This document shows positions 42,047 to 50,535 of a stretch of DNA of 64,000 nt, piece after piece. Origin of the DNA: Bacteroidales bacterium (GTDB lineage: Bacteria; Bacteroidota; Bacteroidia; Bacteroidales; UBA932); NCBI GenBank assembly GCA_016287075.1, contig JAEEVC010000013.1, positions 20,007 to 84,006 on the forward strand, read 5' to 3'. The notes below the pieces were generated by a model. It was not told where the DNA came from. It ran no database searches and saw only the letters and a list, made by a program, of their open reading frames with translations. Position 1 is the stretch's first letter. Each line of letters begins with the position of its first letter. A program made the position numbers and the translations under genes.

Positions 42047-44527
42047 ATGAACAGACATATTATCCAGTCGGCTCTTTTCCTCCTCATTCTGCCGCTTTGC
42101 GTGGCCGGATGCAGGAGGATGGAGGCGCCGGAGACAGGGTTGCCGGAACCAACGGACGAAGTCGTGGAAACGGAACGGACGGTCATCACCGTCGGTTTGC
42201 CGGAGACCCGTACGTCCCTCGGCGCCCTGGAAAACGGTCAGCGTAACGTGTACTGGTCCAACGGGGACCGTATCTGTGCAAACGGCGTGGAGTCCGATGC
42301 CCTGTCGGGATTGGCCGAAGATGCACAGTCCGCCGACTTCTCCTTCCCGGGTTCGCTGAGTGCGCCGTACATGCTGCTGTATCCGGCTTCCATCTACACG
42401 GATGCCGCGCATGTGACGCTGCCCGCCGTCCAGGTATGGACGGAAGGGTCCTTTGCGCCTGGGGCTTTCCCGATGGCCGCGAAGGTGACATCCCTCTCCG
42501 GGTCCGTCGTGATGGAATATCTCTCGAGCGTCCTTCACATTGCGGTCAGGGCCGCTGCGAACAGCAGCGCAACCCTCTCTTCCGTCGTTTTCCGGGCTAA
42601 TGGCGGGGAACAGGTGTCGGGAACATTCTCCATCGACTATGACAATGCCCTCCTGACTCCGTCTTCCGCTCCGTCGGAGGAAGACCATGCGCTGACGATG
42701 ACCGTTTCGGAAGCGCTGTCACCGACCGATGCGCTGGACCTGTTTATCGTGGTTCCTGCCGGGACCTACAGTCGCGGATTCACCTTCACGCTGCTGGACT
42801 CCGAGGGCCATGTGATGCAGAAGAAGCGGAGCGCATCCACAACCCTGGCGTCCGGGAGGGTGTACAATTTCTCCGCCGTCACATTTGTGGCGTCTTCTTC
42901 CTCGGAACTGGAACTTCCTGATGTTGAGGAAGAAGATCTGATCCTCGATCCGTACAATGTGACGGGTCTTGTCCAGGACAGCGACGGCAGATCCCTTGCC
43001 GACGTCGTTGTGAGCGATGGCCTGCAGTGCGTCACGACCACGACAACCGGCCATTTCTACATGAATGTGAACACGGCCGCGTCGAAATTTATCTTCGTTT
43101 CCACGCCGTCCGGCTATATGCCTTCCGTGGAAGGCGGTAAGCCGCGTTTCTACAAAGCGCTTTCCGAGATCACGCCTTCCGGCGGTGTCTATACCTGCGA
43201 CTTTACGCTGACACCCGTGGCCAATCCGGACAGCTTTACGCTGCTGGTTACCGCGGATCCGCAGCCCCGCTCCTCTTCCTGGAATGTCGACAATGTCGCC
43301 TATCGGTCCACCCGTGCCTGTGAGGCCCTGTATCAGGACCTCCGGGAGACGGCTGCCACCGTCTCGGGCAGGCAGGTGTATGGCATCTGTCTCGGTGACC
43401 TCGTCCACGAAGACATGGGGCTGTTGGATACTTATTCCAATGCACTGGGCGACCTGGGTTATCCCACCTACAACATCATCGGCAACCATGACTACGACAT
43501 TACCAAGGCCGATGACGATGCCGGCGCCTGGAAGTTTGAAAGCCTTTTCGGGCCGCGCAACTATTCCTTCAATCTCGGCGGGATCCACTTCGTCGTACTG
43601 GACAATCTCATCATGAAGCGCGAGGACGGCAACCTGACTGCCTACGACCAGGGCCTGACCGATGAAATCTGGGCCTGGCTCCAGCAGGACATGGCTTTCG
43701 TGCCGAAGACTTCGACTGTCATGGTGTGTGCCCATTCCCCCATGTTCAAGCAGTCGAGCGGCAGCGAACGCACGAATACGGCACGGCACGGACCGGACTA
43801 CGGAGCCCTGTTCGACAAGTATGCCGAAGTCCATGCCTGGGCCGGACACACCCACAGCACCTTCAACTACATCTATCCGTCCAGCCACCGGCACAAGCGG
43901 GTGCAGGTGCATACGCTCGCGCGTTCTACCGGTGAACTGTGGACCAATGAATACCTCGCTGACGGAACGCCGCGTGGTTTTACGGTTGTGGATGTGGTCG
44001 ACGGTGAGATTTCCTGGCGTTTCCATCCGACCAAATACCTCAAGAGCGAATTCCACGGCACCCACGGCCAGCCATCTTACACCTATTGTGACTGGAACTA
44101 CGCCGGTACCAGTCCCAAGGTCGCCAAAATGAAGGACACCGGAGCCGATCTTGACGAAAGCTACCAGATGCATGTATTTCCTCCGGATGCCTATGGAGAC
44201 GGCAAGCTCTATGTCAACGTTTTCCTTGGGGACAGCCGGTGGGGGACCCCGACGCTTACGACGGCAGGCGGTGCCCCTGTTCCGATGACCCATGTCGAGA
44301 CCGTCGATACAAGCCCGGAGGCCCGGATCGGATATGACCGGGCCGACAAGGAAATCAAGTCCTTCTACTACGCCAATTATTCCCTCTTGCGCAGTGCTGG
44401 ATATGATGATTTCGCTCCCGGCGTACCGCTGACCATGTTCTGTGCCGACGCGCCCGCATCCGGCACTGCCACCGTTTCGGTCACCGACCGTTTCGGCCAG
44501 GTCTGGACCCGCACCGTTTCCTGGTAA
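42047..44527 (+). CDS. Fimbrillin-like module fused to calcineurin-like phosphoesterase
   Basis: 826 residues, lipobox VAGC. Residues about 40-285 duplicate the fimbrillin-like module of the preceding gene (TRTSLGALENG, VYWSNGDRI, LPAVQVW, FPMAAKV). About 300-395 is a CarboxypepD_reg-like domain (VTGLVQDSDGRSLADVVVSDG). The metallophosphoesterase domain (about 396-640) has DPQP, GDLVHED, GNHDYD (near 479), AHSP and GHTHS (near 599), all metal ligands present. A C-terminal calcineurin-associated beta domain ends the protein. Such enzymes hydrolyse phosphomonoesters or diesters at the cell surface; the substrate is unknown. The 50536 gene is a shorter paralog without the N-terminal module. Gap to the preceding gene is 14 bases. 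Confidence 0.87.
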   Translation: MNRHIIQSALFLLILPLCVAGCRRMEAPETGLPEPTDEVVETERTVITVGLPETRTSLGALENGQRNVYWSNGDRICANGVESDALSGLAEDAQSADFSFPGSLSAPYMLLYPASIYTDAAHVTLPAVQVWTEGSFAPGAFPMAAKVTSLSGSVVMEYLSSVLHIAVRAAANSSATLSSVVFRANGGEQVSGTFSIDYDNALLTPSSAPSEEDHALTMTVSEALSPTDALDLFIVVPAGTYSRGFTFTLLDSEGHVMQKKRSASTTLASGRVYNFSAVTFVASSSSELELPDVEEEDLILDPYNVTGLVQDSDGRSLADVVVSDGLQCVTTTTTGHFYMNVNTAASKFIFVSTPSGYMPSVEGGKPRFYKALSEITPSGGVYTCDFTLTPVANPDSFTLLVTADPQPRSSSWNVDNVAYRSTRACEALYQDLRETAATVSGRQVYGICLGDLVHEDMGLLDTYSNALGDLGYPTYNIIGNHDYDITKADDDAGAWKFESLFGPRNYSFNLGGIHFVVLDNLIMKREDGNLTAYDQGLTDEIWAWLQQDMAFVPKTSTVMVCAHSPMFKQSSGSERTNTARHGPDYGALFDKYAEVHAWAGHTHSTFNYIYPSSHRHKRVQVHTLARSTGELWTNEYLADGTPRGFTVVDVVDGEISWRFHPTKYLKSEFHGTHGQPSYTYCDWNYAGTSPKVAKMKDTGADLDESYQMHVFPPDAYGDGKLYVNVFLGDSRWGTPTLTTAGGAPVPMTHVETVDTSPEARIGYDRADKEIKSFYYANYSLLRSAGYDDFAPGVPLTMFCADAPASGTATVSVTDRFGQVWTRTVSW

Positions 44528-44620
44528 GCGCTTGCTGCTGAACGGCTTCTGGCGGGCAAGAAAGGGCCATCCTCGCCGTTTCGCTTCTATGCGGAAGTGG
44601 GGCAACCGCCTGCGGCTCCG
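44528..44620. other. Start of a 1.4-kb noncoding repeat interval
   Basis: From 44528 to 45898 no gene can be supported. Several frames stay open because the repeats are GC-rich and not multiples of three. The contents are listed separately: an 85-bp array, a 14-bp hairpin, two GGGGTG hairpins, a 52-bp repeat, GACGGAG inverted repeats and a 65-bp array. In the first 93 bases I see nothing beyond a diverged approach to the 85-bp array. Confidence 0.6.
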
Positions 44621-44889
44621 CTCCGACATTCTGAGGCGGGACTTTGCAGTTGCCAATGCTTCGTCCCGCCGTTCTGGGACAGGATCCGCGGCTGTTGATG
44701 CTTCGCTCCGACATTCTGGGGCGGGGCTTTGCAGTTGCTAATGCTTGGTCCCGCCGTTCTGGGAAAGGATCCGCGGCTGTTGATGCTCCGCTCCGACATT
44801 CTGGGGCAGGGCTTTTCGTTGCTAATGCTTCGTTCCGCCGTTCTGGGGCAGGATCCGCGGCTGTTGATGCTCCGCTCCGACGCTGCGGA
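44621..44889. repeat. 85-bp tandem repeat array, three copies plus a stub
   Basis: CTCCGACATT starts at 44621, 44706 and 44791, and CTCCGACGCT at 44875, giving spacings of 85, 85 and 84. Each unit is itself two related halves of about 42 bases, both containing TTCTGGG and ending in GTTG..TGCT, so the ancestral unit is about 42 bases. As 85 is not a multiple of three, the array is not coding. Confidence 0.85.
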
Positions 44890-44930
44890 ACAGGGGCCCG
44901 GAGTCAGAAGAAATTCCTCCGGGCCCCTGT
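44890..44930. terminator. Perfect 14-bp hairpin
   Basis: Arms 44890-44903 and 44917-44930 are exact complements around a 13-base A-rich loop. It comes 360 bases after the phosphoesterase stop, beyond the 85-bp array. Without a T run, terminator function is uncertain. Confidence 0.55.
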
Positions 44931-45019
44931 CCCACCGCTTTCTCCGCTTCTCGGTTGCTCTTTTCGCTTCCGTCATGGCATAACCCGTTGCGCGAATCGC
45001 CATGGTACCTTATACGACT

Positions 45020-45102
45020 GTCGTTAGGGGTGTCACGCGCGGCACCCCTAACGACGAAAAAGCCTCTTTTTGCTGCTAGGGGTGCTTGAAATGACACCCC
45101 TA
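45020..45102. repeat. Two consecutive hairpins sharing a TAGGGGTG/CACCCCTA core
   Basis: Hairpin one has 13-bp perfect arms 45020-45032 and 45043-45055 and is followed by an A run and a T run (CTCTTTTTG), so it could terminate. Hairpin two uses TAGGGGTG at 45077-45084 and CACCCCTA at 45095-45102. Reuse of the same stem core indicates duplication of a hairpin unit. Confidence 0.7.
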
Positions 45103-45126
45103 ACAACGGTCCGGCCAAAAGAATGC

Positions 45127-45260
45127 CTCCCTTCTGCCCCCTCCAGCCCGAAAAGGCCATTCTGTGGGCCTGAACTGCCTTCCGCCGGTCACCTCCGGCC
45201 CGAAAAGCCCATTCCCCGGGCCGGAATCGCCTCTCTTCTGCCACCTCCGGCCCGGAATGC
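45127..45260. repeat. 52-bp degenerate repeat with self-complementary arms
   Basis: CCCGAAAAG occurs at 45147 and 45199 and CCCGGA at 45251, spaced 52 bases. The second unit contains TCCGGCCCG (45194-45202) and CGGGCCGGA (45217-45225), a perfect 9-bp stem. Confidence 0.65.
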
Positions 45261-45270
45261 GGCGGGCGGG

Positions 45271-45745
45271 TGACGGAGACCTGCAGAAAAATGGGACGTC
45301 TCCGTCAAAACAGGCCGTTTTTGACGGAGGCCGGTCGTTTTGCGGGACGTCTCCGTCACTTGTGGCAGTCGGCCTCCGACATCCGTGTGCGGTCGGCCTC
45401 CGACATTCGTGCGGTCATCTCAGTCATTTACGGGACGCCTCCGACATCCGTGTGCGGTCGGCCTCCGACATTCGCGCGGTCATCCCAGTCATTTACGGGA
45501 CGACTCCGACATCCGTGTGCGGTCGGCCTCCGACATTCGTGCGGTCATCTCAGTCATTTACGGGACGCCTCCGACATCCGTATGCAGTCGGCCTCCGACA
45601 TTCGTGCGGTCATCCCAGTCATTTACGGGACGCCTCCAACATCCGTGTACGGTCGGCTTCCGACATATGTGCAGTTGGCCTCCGACACCCGTGCGGGACG
45701 TCTCTGTCATTTGCAGGACATCTCCGTCACTTGTGGCGGCTTAGG
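45271..45745. repeat. 65-bp tandem array bracketed by GACGGAG inverted repeats
   Basis: Five units begin at 45373, 45438, 45503, 45568 and 45633, exactly 65 bases apart, each made of three related pieces of 21-22 bases. Before them, TGACGGAGAC (45271-45280) pairs with GTCTCCGTCA (45298-45307), and TGACGGAG (45322-45329) with CTCCGTCA (45351-45358). A 22-base direct repeat with one mismatch flanks the array (45345-45366 and 45716-45737). Units leave no unique spacers, so it is not CRISPR. Confidence 0.85.
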
Positions 45746-45853
45746 CCTTTGCCGCCCGGCCACCTTTTCATCGGTCTGACGGCCGGCACTGCACTATTTC
45801 GTTTTTTGACGGGAATTTTTCGCTTTTTTCGCTTTTTGAATATGTGAAAAGCG

Positions 45854-45861
45854 TATATTTG
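45854..45861 (+). promoter_or_regulatory. -7 box TATATTTG upstream of the SGNH hydrolase
   Basis: Exact TAnnTTTG match 37 bases before ATG 45899, preceded by a T-rich tract. It probably starts the SGNH-transporter unit, and possibly the whole downstream run. Confidence 0.6.
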
Positions 45862-45898
45862 CGACAGGGCTGTGAATAAACCTGCCCTGCCACATCCT

Positions 45899-47158
45899 AT
45901 GCAACGTATTCATATTGTTTTGCTTGCCCTCCTGCTTCCGGCGATGTCGTTGTGGGCGGGGGAGCCGGCTTTCGTCGCCCGCTGGAACTTTTCTTCCGCG
46001 ACCCGCGAGGCGGGTGTCTGGCAGACAGCGCATGCCGTTCCGGACAACGGCGCCGTCGCCACCCTTTCATTCGAGGGGTCTGATCCGGTCTATGGCTATA
46101 CCAAGAAGGGGTCTGTGAAGGTGCGGCAGGTCCGCCCCGGCGACGGTTTCATCTTCTCCGCGCCGGTCGCCGGCCTTCCGGAGGGGACGGACATCGATCT
46201 CGGCCTGTACATCGGCATGGACAAGGAGGGGACCTCTTCCTGGGTCGTGGAATACCTGGACGGCCGGCGCTGGCGGGATACCGGCCTCGGTCTGACCATC
46301 AGCAAGGGTCCGCACAGCAACGAAACGTCCTTCATCGGCACCTTTACGCTCCGGAAGGCCTTCAAGGGCAATATGTTCAAGGTCCGCCTGCGCTGTACGG
46401 AACTGGATGCGGCCGAGGATGCTGCCTTCTATTTCATGACCGGCATCCGCCGTGCCGCCTATTTCGCCGCGTGGCCATCCGGCGGGGACAAGCCGAAACG
46501 GGTGCTCATGCTCGGCAATTCCTACACCTTCTTCGGCGCCTCCCATTTCGCCCTGCTGGAAATCGCCCACAGCCAGGGGCACCGGCTTGACGTCGGCGTC
46601 AATGTGAAGGGCGGCCAGAACTTCCTCCAGCATCTTGCCCTGGACCGTTCCCGTGCGGTGATCGCCGCGGGCGGATATGAAGCCGCGCTGCTCCAGAACC
46701 AGAGCCAGGCGTCCGCCTTCTATGCTTCCGATCCCGAAAGATACCTCTATATCAAGCTGATGTCGGAGGCGATGGCCGCCGAGGTCCGGGAGTATTCCCC
46801 GGACTGCCGCCTGATCCTGGAGTGGACCTGGGCCTCGCCGAAGAACGACTGGAACGGCCATGGCAGCGCCGAGGTGCACGACAGCCTGCTGGAGAAGGGA
46901 ACCGTGGAACTTGCCGCGGCGATGGGCGCCGACATCTCGCCGATCGGGCGGGCGTTCACCCTGGGCCGGGCAGAGGGCCTGCCCCTGTATTATACGGATG
47001 ATTTCCACCAGGGGGAACTCGGTTCCTACCTGAAGGCCTGCGTCAATTACCTGGTGCTGTTCGGCGGACCTTTCGGGGAAGATGTATCGGACTGCGGGCT
47101 GGATCCCGCCCAGACCGCCCGCTGCCGTGAGATCGCCATGAAAGTCGTTCAACCATAG
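45899..47158 (+). CDS. Secreted SGNH/GDSL-like hydrolase with N-terminal beta domain
   Basis: 419 residues from ATG 45899; the in-frame GTG at 45872 is too close to the promoter and would bury the signal peptide (MQRIHIVLLALLLPAMSLWA). Residues about 20-190 are a beta-sandwich of unknown binding function (ARWNFSS, DGFIFSAP). The hydrolase has Ser208 in RVLMLGNSYTFFG, matching SGNH block I, and a DDFH motif with His370 (YYTDDFHQGE) as the catalytic Asp/His pair. It could remove acetyl or other ester groups from a glycan. The transporter follows after 12 bases. Confidence 0.78.
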   Translation: MQRIHIVLLALLLPAMSLWAGEPAFVARWNFSSATREAGVWQTAHAVPDNGAVATLSFEGSDPVYGYTKKGSVKVRQVRPGDGFIFSAPVAGLPEGTDIDLGLYIGMDKEGTSSWVVEYLDGRRWRDTGLGLTISKGPHSNETSFIGTFTLRKAFKGNMFKVRLRCTELDAAEDAAFYFMTGIRRAAYFAAWPSGGDKPKRVLMLGNSYTFFGASHFALLEIAHSQGHRLDVGVNVKGGQNFLQHLALDRSRAVIAAGGYEAALLQNQSQASAFYASDPERYLYIKLMSEAMAAEVREYSPDCRLILEWTWASPKNDWNGHGSAEVHDSLLEKGTVELAAAMGADISPIGRAFTLGRAEGLPLYYTDDFHQGELGSYLKACVNYLVLFGGPFGEDVSDCGLDPAQTARCREIAMKVVQP

Positions 47159-47170
47159 CAGGTTCCCGCT

Positions 47171-48427
47171 ATGAACCACAAAGAATACACCGTTTCCCTG
47201 ATCCTGCTCGGCGCCCTGTTTTTCGTATTCGGCCTTGTCTCCTGGGTCAATTCGATCCTCGTGCCCTACTTCAAGGTCGCCTGCGACCTGCAGAGCGAGG
47301 TGCAGGGCTACCTGGCGCAGTTCGCCTTCTATATCGCCTATCTGGTGATGACCATCCCCGCCTCGGCCCTGCTGAGCCGGACCGGCTACAAGAAAGGCGC
47401 CCTCATCGGCCTATGGATCCTGGCCCTCGGCGCCTTCCTTTTTATCCCTGCCGCCCTCAGCCGGGCGTACAACCTCTTCCTCCTGGCCCTCTTCACGATG
47501 GGAACGGCCCTCGCCATCCTGCAGACGGTGGCGAATCCGTTCGTGACCATCATCGGGCCCATCGAGAGCGCTGCACGGCGCATCAGCATCGTGGGCATCT
47601 GCAACAAACTGGCGGGCATCCTGGCCCCGCTGGCCTTTTCCGCCCTGGTCATCGCTCCGCAGAAGGAGAAGATGGCGGCCATCCAAGCGGGGGCATTGGA
47701 GGGTGCGGCACGCGACGCGGCGCTCGCCGACCTGCTGCACGGCGTGATCGCTCCGTACGCGGTGCTGGGCGTGGTACTGGTGCTGTTCGGCATCCTTTTC
47801 TACCGTTCGCCCATCCAGGACATCAATCCGGCCCGGAATGCCGCCGCGGAAGGGGAGGGCCGGAAATCCCTTTTCGCCTATCCTTATCTGGTGCTGGGCG
47901 TCCTCGCCCTGTTCTGCCATCTCGGCACCCAGGCGCTCAGCGTCAACACCATCATCGGCTTCGCGGACGCCTCGGGCTTCACGTCGACGGCCGTATTCCC
48001 CTCGTTGACACTGAGTTGCACGCTGATCGGCTATTTCATCGGTGTGGTCCTCATCCCCCGGTACATCAGCCAGCAGAACATGCTCAAGGTGGTGACGACC
48101 GTCATCCTGCTGCTCTCCGTGCTGATCCTCCTCCTTCCGCCGCGGGCGGCCATCTGGTGCCTCGTGCTGATGGGCATCCCCAATTCGGTGGTCTATGCCG
48201 GCATCTGGCCCCTCGCCATCCATGACCTCGGGAAATGGACCAACCCCGGCTCCGCCATCCTCGTCATGGCCCTCTGCGGCAGCGCCATTTTCCCGCTCCT
48301 GTACGCAGCCATCGCGGACGGAGGCGCCACGTTGCACACGGCCTACTGGATACTCATCCCCGCGGCCCTCTACATGGTATTCTACGCCTTCATCGGCCAC
48401 AGGATCAATCGATGGAAGCGCATATGA
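47171..48427 (+). CDS. FHS-family MFS sugar transporter, probable N-acetylglucosamine permease
   Basis: 418 residues with twelve hydrophobic helices and the opening LILLGALFFVFGLVSWVNSILVPYFK, which matches the FucP/GluP/NagP family of H+-sugar symporters (FVFGLVSWVNSILVPYFK region). Other landmarks are QTVANPFVTIIGP and SLTLSCTLIGYF. nagA and nagB follow, so transport of GlcNAc or a related sugar is likely. Separation from nagA by the 111-base cloverleaf element could allow different expression levels. Confidence 0.88.
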   Translation: MNHKEYTVSLILLGALFFVFGLVSWVNSILVPYFKVACDLQSEVQGYLAQFAFYIAYLVMTIPASALLSRTGYKKGALIGLWILALGAFLFIPAALSRAYNLFLLALFTMGTALAILQTVANPFVTIIGPIESAARRISIVGICNKLAGILAPLAFSALVIAPQKEKMAAIQAGALEGAARDAALADLLHGVIAPYAVLGVVLVLFGILFYRSPIQDINPARNAAAEGEGRKSLFAYPYLVLGVLALFCHLGTQALSVNTIIGFADASGFTSTAVFPSLTLSCTLIGYFIGVVLIPRYISQQNMLKVVTTVILLLSVLILLLPPRAAIWCLVLMGIPNSVVYAGIWPLAIHDLGKWTNPGSAILVMALCGSAIFPLLYAAIADGGATLHTAYWILIPAALYMVFYAFIGHRINRWKRI

Positions 48428-48454
48428 TTTTCACGCATGATTTTAATTCCTGCA

Positions 48455-48565
48455 GGGTATAGGGTCCTGAACCGTCGCTGCGGGCAGCGACCCCTCCCAC
48501 GGCAAGCCGCGGGCCCCTCCCTCTTATGTGGCCGAGGGTGGCCACAGGTTCAGGACCCTATACCC
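48455..48565. other. Perfect cloverleaf-forming element between transporter and nagA
   Basis: The closing stem is 19 bp with no mismatch (48455-48473 with 48547-48565). It encloses three hairpins: H1 48474-48491 (8-bp arms GTCGCTGC/GCAGCGAC), H2 48496-48513 (CCC-CGGC/GCCG-GGG with one A-C mismatch) and H3 48528-48545 (GTGGCC/GGCCAC). H1 abuts the closing stem directly and only one base separates H3 from it. No tRNA features (anticodon arm lengths, TTC loop, CCA) are present. It could be a mobile palindromic element, a recombination site or a structured RNA acting inside the operon. Confidence 0.8.
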
Positions 48566-48587
48566 TTCCGGAAAAAATAACAACGCA

Positions 48588-49772
48588 ATGAAGAAACTGA
48601 TTGTCAATGGTCGGCTGCTCCTGCCGGAAGGCATCCGGAAGGGGAGTCTCCTCGTGGAAGACGGGCGGATCGCCCGGGTGCTTCCCGAAGGGGAGGAACC
48701 GTGGGCTGCCGGCGCGGAAATAATTGATGCTGACGGACTTTATGTTGCCCCTGGCTTCATCGACCTCCATACCCACGGGGCGGGCGGTGCCGATTTCATG
48801 GACGGGACGGTCGAGGCCTACCTTACCGCCGCGCGCATGCATGCGCAACACGGTACCACGCTGCTTTACCCCACGACCCTGACCAGCACCAACGAGCTCC
48901 TGTATGCGAGCTTCGAGACCTATGAAAAGGCCCTCTCCCGCTGCGGGGTCGATGGCGCCGCATTCGGCGGCATGCACCTGGAAGGGCCGTTCTTCGCCCC
49001 GGAACAGGCCGGGGCACAGGACCCCCGCTACCTGCGCGATCCCCGACCGGAGGAATACCTGGAAATCCTCTCCCGGACCCGGCACATCGCGCGCTGGAGC
49101 TTCGCGCCCGAACGGCCCGGCTCGCCGGCGTTCGCCGCAGAGCTCCGGAAGCGGGGCATCGTCCCGTCCATCGGCCACACCAACGCCACTTTCGCCGACT
49201 GTGACGCGGCTTACAGGGCCGGGTGCAGCCTGATGACGCATTTCTACTCCTGCATGAGCACGATCACGCGCCGCAACGCCTACCGCATCGCCGGGGTCAT
49301 CGAATACGGCTACTGGCAGGACGGGATGGACATCGAGATCATCTGCGACGGCATCCATGTGCCTGCGGACCTGCTCAAGCTCGTCGTGAAGGTCAAGGGA
49401 CCGGAGCACATCGCCCTGGTGACCGATTCGATGCGGGCGGCGGGGATGCCGGAGGGCCCGAGCCTCCTCGGCGGCCTCTCCGACGGCCAGGAGGTGATCG
49501 TCGAGGACGGCGTGGCCAAGCTTCCCGACCGCAGCGCCTTCGCCGGCAGCGTGGCGACGGCGGACCGCCTGGTCCGGACCATGGTCCGGGAGGGCGGCGT
49601 CCCGTTGGAGACGGCCGTCCGGATGGTGACGGCGAACCCGGCCCGGATCATGGGCATCAGCGCCGCCAAAGGCTCCCTGGAGGCCGGCAAGGATGCCGAC
49701 GTGGTCCTTTTCGATGACAATATCCACATCCAAAGAACCCTTATAAAAGGAAAAACGGTTTTCACATGCTGA
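48588..49772 (+). CDS. nagA: N-acetylglucosamine-6-phosphate deacetylase
   Basis: 394 residues starting MKKLIVNGRLLLP. Amidohydrolase fold with metal motif HTH (His61, His63) in FIDLHTHGAGG, Glu in HLEGPFF, His in IGHTNATF and catalytic Asp in LVTDSMRAAG. It converts GlcNAc-6-phosphate to glucosamine-6-phosphate and acetate. It overlaps nagB by 7 bases. An earlier in-frame start would run into the cloverleaf element and is rejected. Confidence 0.94.
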   Translation: MKKLIVNGRLLLPEGIRKGSLLVEDGRIARVLPEGEEPWAAGAEIIDADGLYVAPGFIDLHTHGAGGADFMDGTVEAYLTAARMHAQHGTTLLYPTTLTSTNELLYASFETYEKALSRCGVDGAAFGGMHLEGPFFAPEQAGAQDPRYLRDPRPEEYLEILSRTRHIARWSFAPERPGSPAFAAELRKRGIVPSIGHTNATFADCDAAYRAGCSLMTHFYSCMSTITRRNAYRIAGVIEYGYWQDGMDIEIICDGIHVPADLLKLVVKVKGPEHIALVTDSMRAAGMPEGPSLLGGLSDGQEVIVEDGVAKLPDRSAFAGSVATADRLVRTMVREGGVPLETAVRMVTANPARIMGISAAKGSLEAGKDADVVLFDDNIHIQRTLIKGKTVFTC

Positions 49773-50530
49773 GAAAAGAATTCAAGTCGGATGCCTTGCA
49801 GGTGAAGGTGTTCGATACCCGGCAAAGCCTCGGCGAGGCGGCCGGTGCGGAGGCCGCGGCCTGGCTGCGGAAGCGCCTGGAAGGGCAGGAGACCGTCCGC
49901 GCCATCTTCGCGGCGGCGCCTTCGCAGAACGAGTTCCTCGCCGCCCTTGCGGCCGCACCGGACATCGACTGGCACCGGGTGCACGCCCTCCACATGGACG
50001 AATACGTCGGCCTTCCCGCGGATGCGCCGCAGGCCTTCGGCAACTTCCTGAGGGCGGCCATCTTCGACAAGGTGCCTTTCGGCCGGATCGACTACATCGG
50101 CACGGAGGGGGACCCGGAGGCCGTCATGGCCCGCTATGACCGGATTCTCGCCGAGAGCCCCGTCGATGTCGTTTTCATGGGCATCGGGGAGAACGGCCAT
50201 ATCGCCTTCAACGACCCCCACGTGGCGGATTTCAACGACCCGCTGCGGATCAAGAAGGTCGATCTCGACCTGACCTGCCGCACCCAGCAGGTCCATGACG
50301 GCTGCTTCGCCACGCTCGGCGAAGTCCCGGAATACGCCCTGACCCTGACCATCCCCGCGCTGGTGGCTGCGGACCGGATTTTCTGCGTCGTCCCGGCCGC
50401 GACCAAGGCGGATGCCGTCCGGGCGACCGTCCTCGGTCCCGTGACCGAAAAGGTCCCCGCGACGGTTCTCCGGCACCACCCTGACGCCACGCTCTATGTC
50501 GATTCCGACAGTGGAAAATATATTTTGTAA
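49766..50530 (+). CDS. nagB: Glucosamine-6-phosphate deaminase
   Basis: 254 residues, typical NagB length. Catalytic region HALHMDEYVG and the ring-opening motif GIGENGHIAFNDP are intact; phosphate-binding residues near AAAPSQNEF are present. It deaminates and isomerises glucosamine-6-phosphate to fructose-6-phosphate. Placed between nagA (overlap) and a phosphoesterase gene 5 bases downstream, it joins amino-sugar catabolism to the following SusCD unit. Confidence 0.93.
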   Translation: MLRKEFKSDALQVKVFDTRQSLGEAAGAEAAAWLRKRLEGQETVRAIFAAAPSQNEFLAALAAAPDIDWHRVHALHMDEYVGLPADAPQAFGNFLRAAIFDKVPFGRIDYIGTEGDPEAVMARYDRILAESPVDVVFMGIGENGHIAFNDPHVADFNDPLRIKKVDLDLTCRTQQVHDGCFATLGEVPEYALTLTIPALVAADRIFCVVPAATKADAVRATVLGPVTEKVPATVLRHHPDATLYVDSDSGKYIL

Positions 50531-50535
50531 CCACT

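Noticed and set aside
45373..45697. Possible CRISPR array
   Set aside because: Units are contiguous with no unique spacers, and no cas genes are nearby.
45164..45847. Three overlapping plus-strand open frames of 134-227 codons
   Set aside because: They arise because the 65-bp repeat lacks stops and rotates through all frames; the peptides only restate the repeat and have no start context.
48455..48565. tRNA gene in the cloverleaf element
   Set aside because: Arm lengths do not fit (19-bp acceptor-like stem, hairpins abutting it), and there is no anticodon loop, TTC arm or CCA end.
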